A stretch of 64,000 bases of DNA from Candidatus Margulisiibacteriota bacterium (lineage in GTDB: Bacteria > Margulisbacteria > WOR-1 > JAKLHX01 > JBAZKV01), in assembly GCA_041650635.1 (NCBI GenBank), contig JBAZKV010000005.1:1-64000 (forward strand), written 5' to 3'. Shown here piece after piece: positions 39,409-48,222 of this stretch (positions within the stretch are counted from its first letter, which is position 1; every line of letters begins with the position of its first letter). Position numbers and translations under genes: made by a program. The notes under the pieces are model-generated. The model saw only the letters and a program-made list of their open reading frames with translations. It searched no databases and was not told the origin of the DNA.

Positions 39409-41318
39409 GGTTTTACCTTAGAAAAGATCGAAATGGTTTTTGCTATGCCGGAAGCGTTGAGGCCGCACCGCTCAAGTATAAAGTCTCTTTTACCTGCTTC
39501 TATGAACCTGTCAGGGAAACCTATCCTTTTAAGCGGTTTTATTACGCCGTGTTCTTCAAAAAGCTCCATAACAGCCGAGCCAAAACCGCCCATAAGACAG
39601 CCTTCTTCAACGGTCACGACCAGATCCGCTTTATGGGCTTCTTCCAATATCAGGCTTGAGTCCAGCGGTTTGACAAATCTTGCGTTTATCACAGAAACCG
39701 AATGATCACCGCCTTCCAATTGTTTTGCCGCCTCGATAGACGGCTGAACCATTGATCCTATCGCAACGATCAGGATCTTTTTGTCAATTGGACATTGGGA
39801 ATTGGAAATTGGATATTTCGTCCTGTAAACGACCTCCCCTTTCCCCGTCTTTATCTCTGTCCCGTCTATGTTCTCTCGGTTATCCGCAGCCGCTCTCGGA
39901 TATCTTATTGAAATAGGTCCATTATGCAAAACCGCAAAACGCAGCATTTTTTCCAGTTCGGCCCCGTCCATCGGCGCCATTACGCTCATATTGGGCAGGT
40001 GCCTGAGATAGGCCATGTCAAAGACACCGTTGTGGGTGGGGCCGTCATCCCCTACTATCCCTGCCCTGTCAAGGCAAAAGACAACTGGCAGGTCCTGCAG
40101 GCAGACATCATGAAAAAGCTGGTCATATGAGCGCTGCAAAAAAGTAGAATAGATCGCGCACACGGGCCGCAGTCCTCCCTTTGCCAGACCAGCGGCAAAG
40201 ATCACGCTGTGCTCCTCTGCTATCCCGACATCAAAAAACCTGTCGGGGAACTCCCTGGAAAAATCTTCCAGTCCCGTGCCGTCCAGCATGGCGGCGGTAA
40301 CAGCAACTATTTTCGAGTTCTCTTTCCCGAGGCACAGCATGGCATCTCCAAAAACCTGCGTATAGCTCCTGGACCCGGAAGATCTGGACACTTTTCCCGT
40401 GGCAATATCAAAGCCCGGAACGCCGTGAAAGGCCGTCGGGTCCTTCTCTGCAAAAGAATAACCTTTCCCTTTTTTGGTCAGGACATGGACCATTATCGGT
40501 TTTTTCAATTCTTTTGCAAAGGAAAGGGCGCTCATCAAAAGAGTAATGTTGTGGCCGTCTATGGGGCCAAGATAATTAAAGCCCAGTTCTTCCACTATCA
40601 CTTCTGTCTTAAAGTCAACGATAAAGTGCTTCAGCCTTTCCTTGAGCCGGTTTGCCAGCTTGTAAAGGGGTATGCCGAATTTTGGGATCTTTTTTACCAT
40701 GTCCTCAACGCGTTCTTTTGTCTTTGTGTAAAGCGGGTTCATCCTGGTCTTGGTAAAATACTCCGAGAGGGCCCCGACATTTTTGGAGATGGACATGTCA
40801 TTGTCGTTCAGGACCACTACCAGGTTGCTGTTAAGGTTCATCGCATTATTGATGGCCTCAAGGCTAAGGCCGCCGGAAAGGGAGCCGTCGCCGATAACCG
40901 CAACGACCTTATGGGCCTCTTTTTTTAGGTCCCGAGCCTTGGCCAGCCCGATGGCAGAAGAGATCGCTGTTGAAGCATGCCCCGTAGTAAAGGGATCGTG
41001 AGGGCTTTCTTCACGGGAGGGGAAACCGCTTATCCCGGCGTAGCTGCGCAGAGAGCCGAAATCCTTAAGCCTGCCGGTAAGTATCTTATGAGCGTATGCC
41101 TGATGCCCCACATCCCAGACCACCTTGTCCTTTGGGGAATCAAAGACAGTGTGTATAGCAATGGCAAGTTCCACCGCCCCCAAAGACGAAGCAAGATGGC
41201 CTCCATTCTTTGAGACGGAATCAATTATGACGCTCCTTATCTCGCCGGCGGCCTTTTCAAGCTCGGGGCCGGTGAGTTTTTTGAGCGCGGAGGGAAGATC
41301 AAGTTCATCAATAAACAA
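39405..41318 (-). CDS. dxs: 1-deoxy-D-xylulose-5-phosphate synthase
   Basis: Thiamine-diphosphate enzyme joining pyruvate and glyceraldehyde-3-P, entry to the MEP pathway. I use the TTG at 41318 (FIDELDLPSALKKL...), where GGGGGT is upstream; an ATG at 41369 is the alternative but lies deep in the DUF212 gene. About 637 aa. Motifs: GGHLASSLGAVELAIAIHTVF, VGHQAYAHKILTGR, GDGSLSGGLSLEAINNA, HNGVFDMAYLRHLPNMSVMAP and VEEGCLMGGFGSAVMEL. Residues ~503-512 (KYPISNSQCPID) are coded by a repeat and add an in-frame loop. Overlaps DUF212 by 11 bp. Confidence 0.93.
   Translation of the reverse strand: MFIDELDLPSALKKLTGPELEKAAGEIRSVIIDSVSKNGGHLASSLGAVELAIAIHTVFDSPKDKVVWDVGHQAYAHKILTGRLKDFGSLRSYAGISGFPSREESPHDPFTTGHASTAISSAIGLAKARDLKKEAHKVVAVIGDGSLSGGLSLEAINNAMNLNSNLVVVLNDNDMSISKNVGALSEYFTKTRMNPLYTKTKERVEDMVKKIPKFGIPLYKLANRLKERLKHFIVDFKTEVIVEELGFNYLGPIDGHNITLLMSALSFAKELKKPIMVHVLTKKGKGYSFAEKDPTAFHGVPGFDIATGKVSRSSGSRSYTQVFGDAMLCLGKENSKIVAVTAAMLDGTGLEDFSREFPDRFFDVGIAEEHSVIFAAGLAKGGLRPVCAIYSTFLQRSYDQLFHDVCLQDLPVVFCLDRAGIVGDDGPTHNGVFDMAYLRHLPNMSVMAPMDGAELEKMLRFAVLHNGPISIRYPRAAADNRENIDGTEIKTGKGEVVYRTKYPISNSQCPIDKKILIVAIGSMVQPSIEAAKQLEGGDHSVSVINARFVKPLDSSLILEEAHKADLVVTVEEGCLMGGFGSAVMELFEEHGVIKPLKRIGFPDRFIEAGKRDFILERCGLNASGIAKTISIFSKVKP
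39786..39812 (+). repeat. Short AATTGG-type repeat inside dxs
   Basis: 27 nt of AATTGGACATTGGG- and AATTGGAAATTGG-like units, in frame, between GKGEVVYR and KKILIVAIG of the protein, where other Dxs proteins have a short connection. Confidence 0.6.
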
Positions 41319-41775
41319 ATCTATAAACCCCCAGATACAGGCAGACAGCCACAAAAATGCCGAAAACAATGCCCACTGTAACTTCCAAGGGCGTGTGCCC
41401 CATGAATTCGTGCAGGTTTTCCCCGCTTATCCTGTCTGTCTTGTTCATGTCGTCAAGGATACGCTTGATCAGCATCGACTGTTTGCCGGTGGCTCTGCGC
41501 ACCCCCACCGCGTCATAGATAACTATACATGCAAAAGCAAAAGCAATTGCCAGTGCAGGAGAACTCCATCCCGACCTCATGCCTACCGAAAAAACCAGGG
41601 CAGAGACCATGGCTGAATGGGCAGAAGGCATGCCACCCGCCTCAAAAAAATGCTTGATGTCAATTTTCCTGTCAATAAAATAGTAGTAGACTATCTTGAA
41701 GGCCTGTCCCAGGACCATAGCGGATACGGAGGATACAAGAGGAAAGTTTTTAAGCAGTTCTGCAACTATTTGCAT
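41308..41775 (-). CDS. DUF212 / YuiD-like divergent PAP2 family protein
   Basis: 155 aa with four to five membrane helices. Motifs: AEGGMPSAHSAMVSALVFSVGMRSG-type core FEAGGMPSAHSAMVSALVFSVG, AFACIVIYDAVGVRRATGKQ, and EFMGHTPLEVTVGIVFGI, which are the DUF212 signature (related to acid phosphatases and vanadium haloperoxidases). A lipid-phosphate or isoprenyl-phosphate phosphatase role is a family-level guess; position between ispA and dxs would fit polyprenyl phosphate metabolism. GGGGAGG serves as ribosome binding site. Confidence 0.9.
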   Translation of the reverse strand: MQIVAELLKNFPLVSSVSAMVLGQAFKIVYYYFIDRKIDIKHFFEAGGMPSAHSAMVSALVFSVGMRSGWSSPALAIAFAFACIVIYDAVGVRRATGKQSMLIKRILDDMNKTDRISGENLHEFMGHTPLEVTVGIVFGIFVAVCLYLGVYRFVY

Positions 41776-41793
41776 ACAGGCCTCCCCATGATG

Positions 41794-42663
41794 TCATTTT
41801 GTTCTTGTCCCTATATAACCTGCCAGCAGCCTTAACGGCTCAGCCTGAGCCCCAAAACCCTTAAGGCAGTCCATTGCGGCTGTTATGTGATCGGCAAGGG
41901 CTTTTTTGGAATCTTCCAGTCCTATGAGCGAGGGAAACGTGGCCTTTTTCCTTTTTAGGTCGCTTCCCTGCGGCTTGCCGATATGCTGGCTGCAGCCTTC
42001 GATATCAAGTATATCATCTTTGATCTGGAAGGCCATGCCGATATGCCGGCCGTATTCCGAAAGCACCGTGACATCTTTTTCCGGAGCCTCCGACAGAACA
42101 GCCCCGAGCCTGCACGAAGCGCTGATAAGGTCCCCCGTCTTTCTCGCATGAATGCAAAAGAGCTCTTCGAGCGATATCAGTTTTCCTTCGCTTAAAATAT
42201 CCATGGTCTGTCCCAGTGCCATTCCCCGGTATCCAAGGGCTGCTGCAAGGTCTACAAGAGCCCTGTTCACAGCCGCAGGGGCCGCTTTGCTTTTTCCTAG
42301 AGTTTCAAAGGCTAGAGCCAAAAGAGAATCTCCGGCCAGTACGGCAACGGCTTCCCCAAACTTTTTGTGGCTGGTGGGAAGCCCCCTGCGAAGGTCGTCG
42401 TCATCCATGCATGGCAGGTCATCGTGAACAAGCGAAAAAGCGTGGGCCATCTCTACGGCGCAGGCTGCATCAAGAACGGGCATCGCTTCCATTTTTACGC
42501 TTTCTGCAGATGCCATCACAAGCACAGCTCTTAATCTTTTGCCGGGGGCAAGGGCCGAATACCGCATTGCCTGCGAAAGCAGACCGTCATCTTTTGGCAG
42601 GCGGGCTTTTAGCCCGGTATCGATCAGCTCCCTTTTTTCTTTCAGGTATTCTTTTAGGTCCAT
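41794..42663 (-). CDS. ispA: Farnesyl/geranylgeranyl diphosphate synthase
   Basis: 289 aa, short-chain prenyl transferase. First Asp-rich motif VHDDLPCMDDDDLRRGLPTSHKKFGEAVAVLAGDSLLALAFE, second Asp-rich motif FQIKDDILDIEG; GKRLRAVLVMASAES at the N-terminus. Chain length cannot be fixed from sequence, but the residues upstream of DDLPCMDDDD fit FPP/GGPP synthases. One base from hisF; downstream are DUF212 and dxs, so the cluster supplies isoprenoid precursors, e.g. undecaprenyl lipid carriers for the cell-wall genes just upstream. Confidence 0.94.
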   Translation of the reverse strand: MDLKEYLKEKRELIDTGLKARLPKDDGLLSQAMRYSALAPGKRLRAVLVMASAESVKMEAMPVLDAACAVEMAHAFSLVHDDLPCMDDDDLRRGLPTSHKKFGEAVAVLAGDSLLALAFETLGKSKAAPAAVNRALVDLAAALGYRGMALGQTMDILSEGKLISLEELFCIHARKTGDLISASCRLGAVLSEAPEKDVTVLSEYGRHIGMAFQIKDDILDIEGCSQHIGKPQGSDLKRKKATFPSLIGLEDSKKALADHITAAMDCLKGFGAQAEPLRLLAGYIGTRTK

Positions 42664-42664
42664 T

Positions 42665-43420
42665 TCAGTTCCTTACGGGGACCCCGCTCTGCGACAAAAA
42701 AGCTTTGATATCCGCTATCCTGAGCCTGCCGTAATGGAGAGTGGAAGCAAGCAAAGCTGCATCGGCGCCGCTTTTGGCAAAGGCTTCAAGGATATGCGAG
42801 CTGCTGCCCGCGCCTCCGGACGCTATAACCGGAATGCCAACAGAAGCTGATATTTTTGAAGTGACTTCAAGATCATATCCAATATTGGTGCCGTCCCTGT
42901 CCATGCTTGTCAAAAGTATCTCTCCCGCGCCAAGTTCTTCTACCTGCTTTGCCCACTCTACGGCGTCAAGGCCTGTCGGCGTGCGCCCGCCATGCGTATA
43001 GACCTCAAAAAAGGAGCCGTTATACTTTGAATCTATCGCCACAACAATGCACTGGCTCCCGAATTTTTCTGCTGCCTGTTTTATGAACCCCGGAGCTTTT
43101 ACCGCCGCAGTGTTTATCGAGACCTTGTCGGCGCCTGAAGAAAGGATCTGACGGATAGTTTCAAGATCATAGATCCCGCCTCCGACGGTAAAAGGGATAA
43201 AGACCTGCTCGGCCACTTTGCTTACCACCTCGATCATGATAGAGCGCTTGTCGGAAGAAGCGGTGATGTCCAAAAAAACGAGCTCATCGGCGCCTTCTTG
43301 GTCGTAGAACTTTGCCAGTTCAACAGGATCTCCTGCATCAACAAGATCGACAAAGTTGACGCCTTTTACCACGCGGCCTTCTTTTACATCAAGACAGGGG
43401 ATTATTCTTTTTGCCAGCAT
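42665..43420 (-). CDS. hisF: Imidazole glycerol phosphate synthase cyclase subunit
   Basis: 251 aa, a complete TIM barrel. Catalytic Asp in IPCLDVKEGRVVKGVNF and in VAIDSKY; phosphate loops PFTVGGGIYDLETIRQILSSGADKVSINTAA, GAGEILLTSMDRDGTNIGYDLEVT, PVIASGGAGSSSHILEAF. HisF makes IGP and AICAR with HisH, which is not here; a lone hisF inside a cell-wall/isoprenoid operon is unusual. Its start lies 32 bp inside mrdA. Confidence 0.95.
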   Translation of the reverse strand: MLAKRIIPCLDVKEGRVVKGVNFVDLVDAGDPVELAKFYDQEGADELVFLDITASSDKRSIMIEVVSKVAEQVFIPFTVGGGIYDLETIRQILSSGADKVSINTAAVKAPGFIKQAAEKFGSQCIVVAIDSKYNGSFFEVYTHGGRTPTGLDAVEWAKQVEELGAGEILLTSMDRDGTNIGYDLEVTSKISASVGIPVIASGGAGSSSHILEAFAKSGADAALLASTLHYGRLRIADIKAFLSQSGVPVRN

Positions 43421-45185
43421 CCTCTTTTTCCTTTTCTCCCTTAACCCTGTATTTATGATACCAGTTAAGGACCTCTTTTGCTATTTGCGCCGTGACCGTG
43501 TTGCCGTGCCCGCCGTGTTCAACAAAGGCCGCAACAGCGATCCGGGGTTCTTTGTAGGGCGCGTAGCACACGAACCAGGCATGGGCGGCTCCGGCAGGGT
43601 TTTCTGCCGTGCCGGTCTTGCCTGCAGCCTCAAAGGAAGCTATCTCAGCAAACCTTCCGGTGCCTCTGGAAACCACTTCGCGCAAAGCGCGCCTTATATG
43701 GGAAAGGTTTTTGTCTGATACGGGAACGGAGCCGATGACTTTTGGCTTGTATGAGAACTCCTCCTGCCCTTCTCTGTCCCTTATGGAAAGGATCAGGTGC
43801 GGCTCAAACCGGTCTTTTCCATTGGCTATGGAAGCGTAAAGATTGGCGATCTGTATGGGGGTAACCCACAAAAACCCCTGCCCTATCCCGTAATTGATGG
43901 AATCTCCAAGGTACCAGGGCTCTTTTAAGACCCTTTTTTTCCACTGAGGATCGGGCACCAGTCCCGCGGCTTCGGCGGGAAGGTCTATTCCGGTTTTGTG
44001 TCCGAGGCCGTAGGAAGAAGCAAAATCCCTGAGGATCTCCGGGCCGATCTCCTTTCCCAGGCCATAGAAAACAACATTGCACGACTGAACTAGCCCCTCC
44101 AAAAGGCTGAGCCTTCCGTGTCCCGAGGTTTTCCAGCATTTTGCCGTTCTTGCCCCCAGCTTATAGAAGCCCGGACAGTTAAAGACCTCAGGTACGCTTG
44201 AAAAACCTTTTTCCAGCGCGGCTGACAGAGTAACGGATTTAAAGACCGAACCAGCGGGATAAGCCGCGATCCCTCTGTTAAGAAAGGGCTGGGCCCTTTT
44301 CTGGAGAGCGCTCCAGACTTTGGGATCTACCGGAAGAGAAAAGATATTGGGGTCGTAATTTGGATAGGAAGCCAGGGCCAGCACCTGTCCGTTGTTCGGG
44401 TCGATCACAATTACCGCTCCCGGTTTCTGCCCAAGGCTGGCCTCACAGGCTTTTTGAAGGTCCAGGTCTATGGTCAGCGTAAGATTTTTGCCGGGCTGGC
44501 TGTCGGAATAACCGCGTATGGAGGTCGGTTTGCCGTAGGACTCTATCGCCATGCGCTGTCCGCCGTTTATTCCTCTAAGGTACTGGTCGTATATCTTTTC
44601 AACCCCTGTTTTGCCGATAAGGTCGCCGCTGCGGATGTTAAGCGAGCCCGATCTTTCTATGTCCTGCGCCGTCACCTCTCCGATGTATCCGAGGACATGA
44701 GCGGCAAGAGACTTTCCGGGATAGACCCTGACCGGTTTTGTGTTGACTATGAGACCTGACAGCTGCAGTTTCTGCTCTTCTATCCTGGCGACGGTTTCTA
44801 GGGATAGGTCATCCTTGACCAGGATCGGGTCAAAGGGACGAGCCTTCTTTGCCTTGAGGACCTTAAGAAGGTGCTCCTTTGGAACTTTGAGCAGGCTCGA
44901 GGCCCTGTTAAGCAGGTGTTCCCTGTCCCTGATCTCGCTCTGGACAAGATAAGCCGAAAAAACGGCCCTGTTGCCCACGAGTACTTTTCCATATCTGTCG
45001 TAGATGATACCTCGCGGAGCTATCACGGGCATCGTATGCGCCGCGTTCAACTGGGCAAGCCTGAGGTATGCCTGGTTCTTGACCGACTGCAGATACCAGA
45101 GTCTTATAGCAAGGACAAGAAAAAGCAGCAGCAAAACAACCCTGAAGGCTTTTACATAAGGGCCCAATTTGGGGGAATTATCCAT
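43389..45185 (-). CDS. mrdA: Penicillin-binding protein 2 (MrdA)
   Basis: 598 aa. One N-terminal membrane anchor (VVLLLLFLVLAIRLWYL), the PBP dimerisation domain (APRGIIYDRYGKVLVGNRAVFSAYLV), then the transpeptidase with SVFK (GSVFKSVTLSAALEKG, S-x-x-K), SCN (VQSCNVVFYGLGKEIG) and KTG (EAAGKTGTAENPAGAAHAWFVCYAPY). Elongasome transpeptidase for rod shape. It follows mreD with an 8-bp overlap; the usual rodA is absent and hisF follows instead. Confidence 0.96.
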   Translation of the reverse strand: MDNSPKLGPYVKAFRVVLLLLFLVLAIRLWYLQSVKNQAYLRLAQLNAAHTMPVIAPRGIIYDRYGKVLVGNRAVFSAYLVQSEIRDREHLLNRASSLLKVPKEHLLKVLKAKKARPFDPILVKDDLSLETVARIEEQKLQLSGLIVNTKPVRVYPGKSLAAHVLGYIGEVTAQDIERSGSLNIRSGDLIGKTGVEKIYDQYLRGINGGQRMAIESYGKPTSIRGYSDSQPGKNLTLTIDLDLQKACEASLGQKPGAVIVIDPNNGQVLALASYPNYDPNIFSLPVDPKVWSALQKRAQPFLNRGIAAYPAGSVFKSVTLSAALEKGFSSVPEVFNCPGFYKLGARTAKCWKTSGHGRLSLLEGLVQSCNVVFYGLGKEIGPEILRDFASSYGLGHKTGIDLPAEAAGLVPDPQWKKRVLKEPWYLGDSINYGIGQGFLWVTPIQIANLYASIANGKDRFEPHLILSIRDREGQEEFSYKPKVIGSVPVSDKNLSHIRRALREVVSRGTGRFAEIASFEAAGKTGTAENPAGAAHAWFVCYAPYKEPRIAVAAFVEHGGHGNTVTAQIAKEVLNWYHKYRVKGEKEKEDAGKKNNPLS

Positions 45186-45654
45186 CCCGGAACACCTTCC
45201 TATAGGCTTCTATCAGGACCGGCACGAACAAAAGATTTATCACAGGAGATATAAAGAGGGATACCCGCAGAAAAGGGATATCATAACCTCCGAAGTATTT
45301 AAAGACCGCTGCATAGAACAGATGAAAGGACAGCATAGATATTAAAGAGATGCCGATCGATACGCCGAACTCATCCCTTATCACCGCGCCTTTGATCGAC
45401 CCGGAAATGAGCCCCGCAAACCCCAGCCCCAAAAGGAACATGAAACCGGTGCCGTGTATAGTATCCTGCAGCGATCCCAGGAAAAGGCCAGCGGCAAGAC
45501 CGGAAGACGCCCCCCCCATAAGGCCGCACACCACCGCGAACGAAAGCATTAGATCGGGATAAGCTCCAAAAAATGATATTCTCGAGAACACGGCTGACTG
45601 GGCGGTCACCAGGACCAGGGAAAAGGCTATGAAACGCAAATATCTGAGATTCAT
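45178..45654 (-). CDS. mreD: Rod shape-determining protein MreD
   Basis: 158 aa, five to six hydrophobic helices (FIAFSLVLVTAQSAVFSRISFFG, SFAVVCGLMGGASSGLAAGLFLGSLQDTIHGTGFMFLLGLGFAGLISG). The GxxxGLxxGLxxGLxxD-type motif around SSGLAAGLFLGSLQD is typical. Overlaps mreC by 4 bp. Confidence 0.9.
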   Translation of the reverse strand: MNLRYLRFIAFSLVLVTAQSAVFSRISFFGAYPDLMLSFAVVCGLMGGASSGLAAGLFLGSLQDTIHGTGFMFLLGLGFAGLISGSIKGAVIRDEFGVSIGISLISMLSFHLFYAAVFKYFGGYDIPFLRVSLFISPVINLLFVPVLIEAYRKVFRDG

Positions 45655-46466
45655 CTTAGGATAAAGACCCCGTCAAGTCTTGAAAGGTCCGCGGCTATCC
45701 TGACCAGTATATGCTGAAAAAGCGCAAAATCCTGTTTGTCGGCCTTTATCACAGTGCCAACAGGTATTCCTTTGGGGAAGATATCAGACACCCCCGAAGT
45801 AATGACTTTACCGTTAACTTCGACCGATGCGGTGCCGGTGACATATTTCAGTTCCAGAATATCCGAAAATGTCCCTGCAGCTACCCCCATGGCGCCTGAC
45901 GGGGACAGATAAGAAGAAACGCTTGAGTCAGGATCTGATATAAGGGTCACCTTTGAGTAATGCCTGGATACTTCAGTTGTCTTTCCCACAAGGCCGTCAA
46001 TTGAGATGACCGCGAGGTCTTTTTTAACGCCGTCGGCGCTGCCCTTGTCAACAATAACTGTGTTGAACCACTGGCTGCCGCTTCTTCCCGCCACCCTGGC
46101 CGCTATCATTGTCCTTTTATAAGGGTTCGCGGACCTGAACTGAAGCATCCTGCGGAAAGTTTCATTCTCCTTAAGCAGTTCGTCATAAGATAAGCTTTTT
46201 GAGGTAAGCCTGCTCAGGCGTTCTCTGAGAAGGTCGTTATGTTTTTGAGCGTTTCTCAATCCGGCTATATTCTTCATAGCCGCTCTCGGGGCGTCAAACA
46301 AAGCCCCTGCGGCAGCTATGGCGGGAGAAAAAATAGAAAGCCCTGCTTCCCTGACGAACTTTGCGGGGGGTGACTGCGACAGCCAGGGAGCATTAAGCAG
46401 AGCGCCTAAAGCCAGCAGCACCAACAGCAGAAGCACAAACGGCCTTCTGTTCATTGGTTGGCGCAT
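45651..46466 (-). CDS. mreC: Rod shape-determining protein MreC
   Basis: 271 aa. N-terminal membrane anchor (PFVLLLLVLLALGALLNA), a coiled-coil (KNIAGLRNAQKHNDLLRERLSRLTSKSLSYDELLKENETFRRML), then the paired beta-barrels: AARVAGRSGSQWFNTVIVDKGSADGVKKDLAVIS, DGLVGKTTEVSRHYSKVTLISDPDSSVSSYL, and a final VLVRIAADLSRLDGVFIL. Complete; 12 bp from mreB. Confidence 0.94.
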   Translation of the reverse strand: MRQPMNRRPFVLLLLVLLALGALLNAPWLSQSPPAKFVREAGLSIFSPAIAAAGALFDAPRAAMKNIAGLRNAQKHNDLLRERLSRLTSKSLSYDELLKENETFRRMLQFRSANPYKRTMIAARVAGRSGSQWFNTVIVDKGSADGVKKDLAVISIDGLVGKTTEVSRHYSKVTLISDPDSSVSSYLSPSGAMGVAAGTFSDILELKYVTGTASVEVNGKVITSGVSDIFPKGIPVGTVIKADKQDFALFQHILVRIAADLSRLDGVFILR

Positions 46467-46478
46467 ATGATGGACCCG

Positions 46479-47525
46479 TTACTGCCAGTTTTTCTTGGTG
46501 GTTATCAGGACCTTTTTCAGGACATCTATTTCTTCAAGGACCTTTCCCGTTCCGTAAGCAACGCACGAAAGCGGATCATCCACCACATAAACAGACATGT
46601 CCGTTTCCTGGCTTAAATGCTTATCAAGGCCTCTCAAGAGCGAACCTCCGCCGGCCATTACTATTCCCCTGTCCATTACGTCCGCTGCCAGCTCAGGCGG
46701 GGTTTTTTCCAGCGTCATCCTTACGGCATCCACCACGGTAGAAACGGGTTCTGCAAGTGCATCCCTTATCTCGGCAGAAGTGAGCGTTATGGTCTTTGGA
46801 AGCCCCGAAACCAGGTCCCTTCCCCTGACCTCAACTGTCCTTTCTTCTCCCAGGGGATAAGCAGAACCAATGTCGATCTTGATCTGCTCCGCTGTCCTTT
46901 CCCCGATAAGCAGGTTATAGTTCTTTCTGCAATGAGCAACTATGGCCTCGTCCATCTCATCTCCGGCCACTCTGATAGACTTTGAAACTACTATGCCCCC
47001 CAGTGCAAGGACGGCCACTTCTGTGGTGCCTCCCCCGATGTCAACTATCATGCTGCCGACCGGCTCTGACACCGGTAGTCCCGCCCCAATTGCAGCGGCC
47101 ATCGGCTCTTCTATCAGATAGGCCTCTCTTGCTCCAGCATGCATTGCGGCGTCGATCACGGCCCTGCGCTCGACTCCCGTTATCCCGGAAGGAACACCGA
47201 CCACTATCCTCGGGCGGACAAAAGCGCTTCTGTTGTGGCTTTTAGTGATAAAATGCCTCAGCATCATTTCGGTGACCTCAAAATCCGCGATAACCCCGTC
47301 GCGCAAAGGCCTTACCGCGATTATATTGGCCGGGGTCCTGCCCAGCATTCCCTTTGCCTCGTTGCCGATGGCAAGCACTTTGCCTGTATCCTTGTTAATG
47401 GCCACCACAGATGGCTCGCACAGGATGATGCCTTCTCCTTTTGCAAATACCAGGGTAGTTGCGGTCCCAAGATCGATCCCTATATCCCTCGAAAAATGCC
47501 CGAACACATAATCATAGATTCCCAT
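46479..47525 (-). CDS. mreB: Rod shape-determining protein MreB
   Basis: 348 aa, bacterial actin. Phosphate-1 loop DIGIDLGTATTLVFAKGEGIILCEPSVVAIN, phosphate-2 VDIGGGTTEVAVLALGGIV, adenosine motif IVMAGGGSLLRGLDKHLSQET; VGVPSGITGVERRAVIDAAMHAGAREAYLIEEPMAAAIGAGLPV. N-terminus YVFGHFSRDIGIDLG fits the family. Preceded by the SPOR gene (13 bp) and followed by mreC-mreD-mrdA. Confidence 0.97.
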   Translation of the reverse strand: MGIYDYVFGHFSRDIGIDLGTATTLVFAKGEGIILCEPSVVAINKDTGKVLAIGNEAKGMLGRTPANIIAVRPLRDGVIADFEVTEMMLRHFITKSHNRSAFVRPRIVVGVPSGITGVERRAVIDAAMHAGAREAYLIEEPMAAAIGAGLPVSEPVGSMIVDIGGGTTEVAVLALGGIVVSKSIRVAGDEMDEAIVAHCRKNYNLLIGERTAEQIKIDIGSAYPLGEERTVEVRGRDLVSGLPKTITLTSAEIRDALAEPVSTVVDAVRMTLEKTPPELAADVMDRGIVMAGGGSLLRGLDKHLSQETDMSVYVVDDPLSCVAYGTGKVLEEIDVLKKVLITTKKNWQ

Positions 47526-47538
47526 TTCTCTTCCTTTC

Positions 47539-48174
47539 TTATTCCTTGATGACCTTTGCCGAAAAACCTTTTGCGGTCAGCTCTGCCGCCACTTTTTCAG
47601 CTTTATCGCTTGTTTTAAAAGCCCCTGCCTGGACCCTCCACGATCCGGAAGCTATCTCACGGGCAAACACCTCAAACCCCGCCTCTTCCAAAGCCTTCAT
47701 CTGCTCTATGGCCTGTTCCCTTGACGGAGCCATACCTGCTTCAACCTTGTAGTAAACTCCGCTTTCTGCAGCCGGTCTGGCCTCAACAGCGGCCGGGACC
47801 TCTTTTTTTACTTCCGGGACTATGACCTTTTTTCTTACCACCCGAGCAGGCCTGTCCTCTTTTGCCGGCCGCTCAAGATTTGGATATTTCAATCCCTCTT
47901 TTTCGGCAGGCAAAGGTTTTTTTTCGGGAAACGGCACTGCTACCGTGCGAGTGTTTTCCTCTTGGATCCCTTCAACCGGCTTACCCGGAAGAAGGAGCCT
48001 TTTCCCTATCATGAAACTTGCCCAGAAGCTTCCGACAACTAGCAGGACAAGTATTAAACCAAAAAATATGCCTTTTAAGGCTGAGGACCCCGAAGACCTT
48101 CTTTTTATATTGCGACCTATGCCTATTTCATCGTCCTCAAATTCTTCCAGGCCTCTATTCTGGTTTTCGTTCAT
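47539..48174 (-). CDS. Single-span SPOR-domain protein
   Basis: About 211 aa from the ATG at 48174 (MNENQNRGLEEFEDDEIG); an earlier in-frame start at 48198 lies before the promoter. One membrane helix (GIFFGLILVLLVVGSFWASFMIG), a charged Pro/Lys/Glu-rich linker, and a C-terminal ~75-residue SPOR domain (YYKVEAGMAPSREQAIEQMKALEEAGFEVFA... WRVQAGAFKTSDKAEKVAAELTAKGFSAKVI). SPOR domains bind denuded glycans at division sites. Head of the mreBCD operon, from a leaderless-type promoter, tying it to cell-wall growth. Confidence 0.88.
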   Translation of the reverse strand: MNENQNRGLEEFEDDEIGIGRNIKRRSSGSSALKGIFFGLILVLLVVGSFWASFMIGKRLLLPGKPVEGIQEENTRTVAVPFPEKKPLPAEKEGLKYPNLERPAKEDRPARVVRKKVIVPEVKKEVPAAVEARPAAESGVYYKVEAGMAPSREQAIEQMKALEEAGFEVFAREIASGSWRVQAGAFKTSDKAEKVAAELTAKGFSAKVIKE

Positions 48175-48180
48175 GTTTGG

Positions 48181-48186
48181 ATAATA
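48181..48186 (-). promoter_or_regulatory. -10 box of the SPOR-mreBCD operon
   Basis: TATTAT on the minus strand (GG before it), 6 nt upstream of the ATG at 48174. No Shine-Dalgarno. Confidence 0.5.
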
Positions 48187-48222
48187 CCGACAGGTCAATT
48201 TTACAATATACCGGGGTCCGCG

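Noticed and set aside
41369..41369. The ATG at 41369 as the dxs start
   Set aside because: It would add 17 hydrophobic residues unlike any Dxs and reach far into the DUF212 gene; the TTG at 41318 is better placed.
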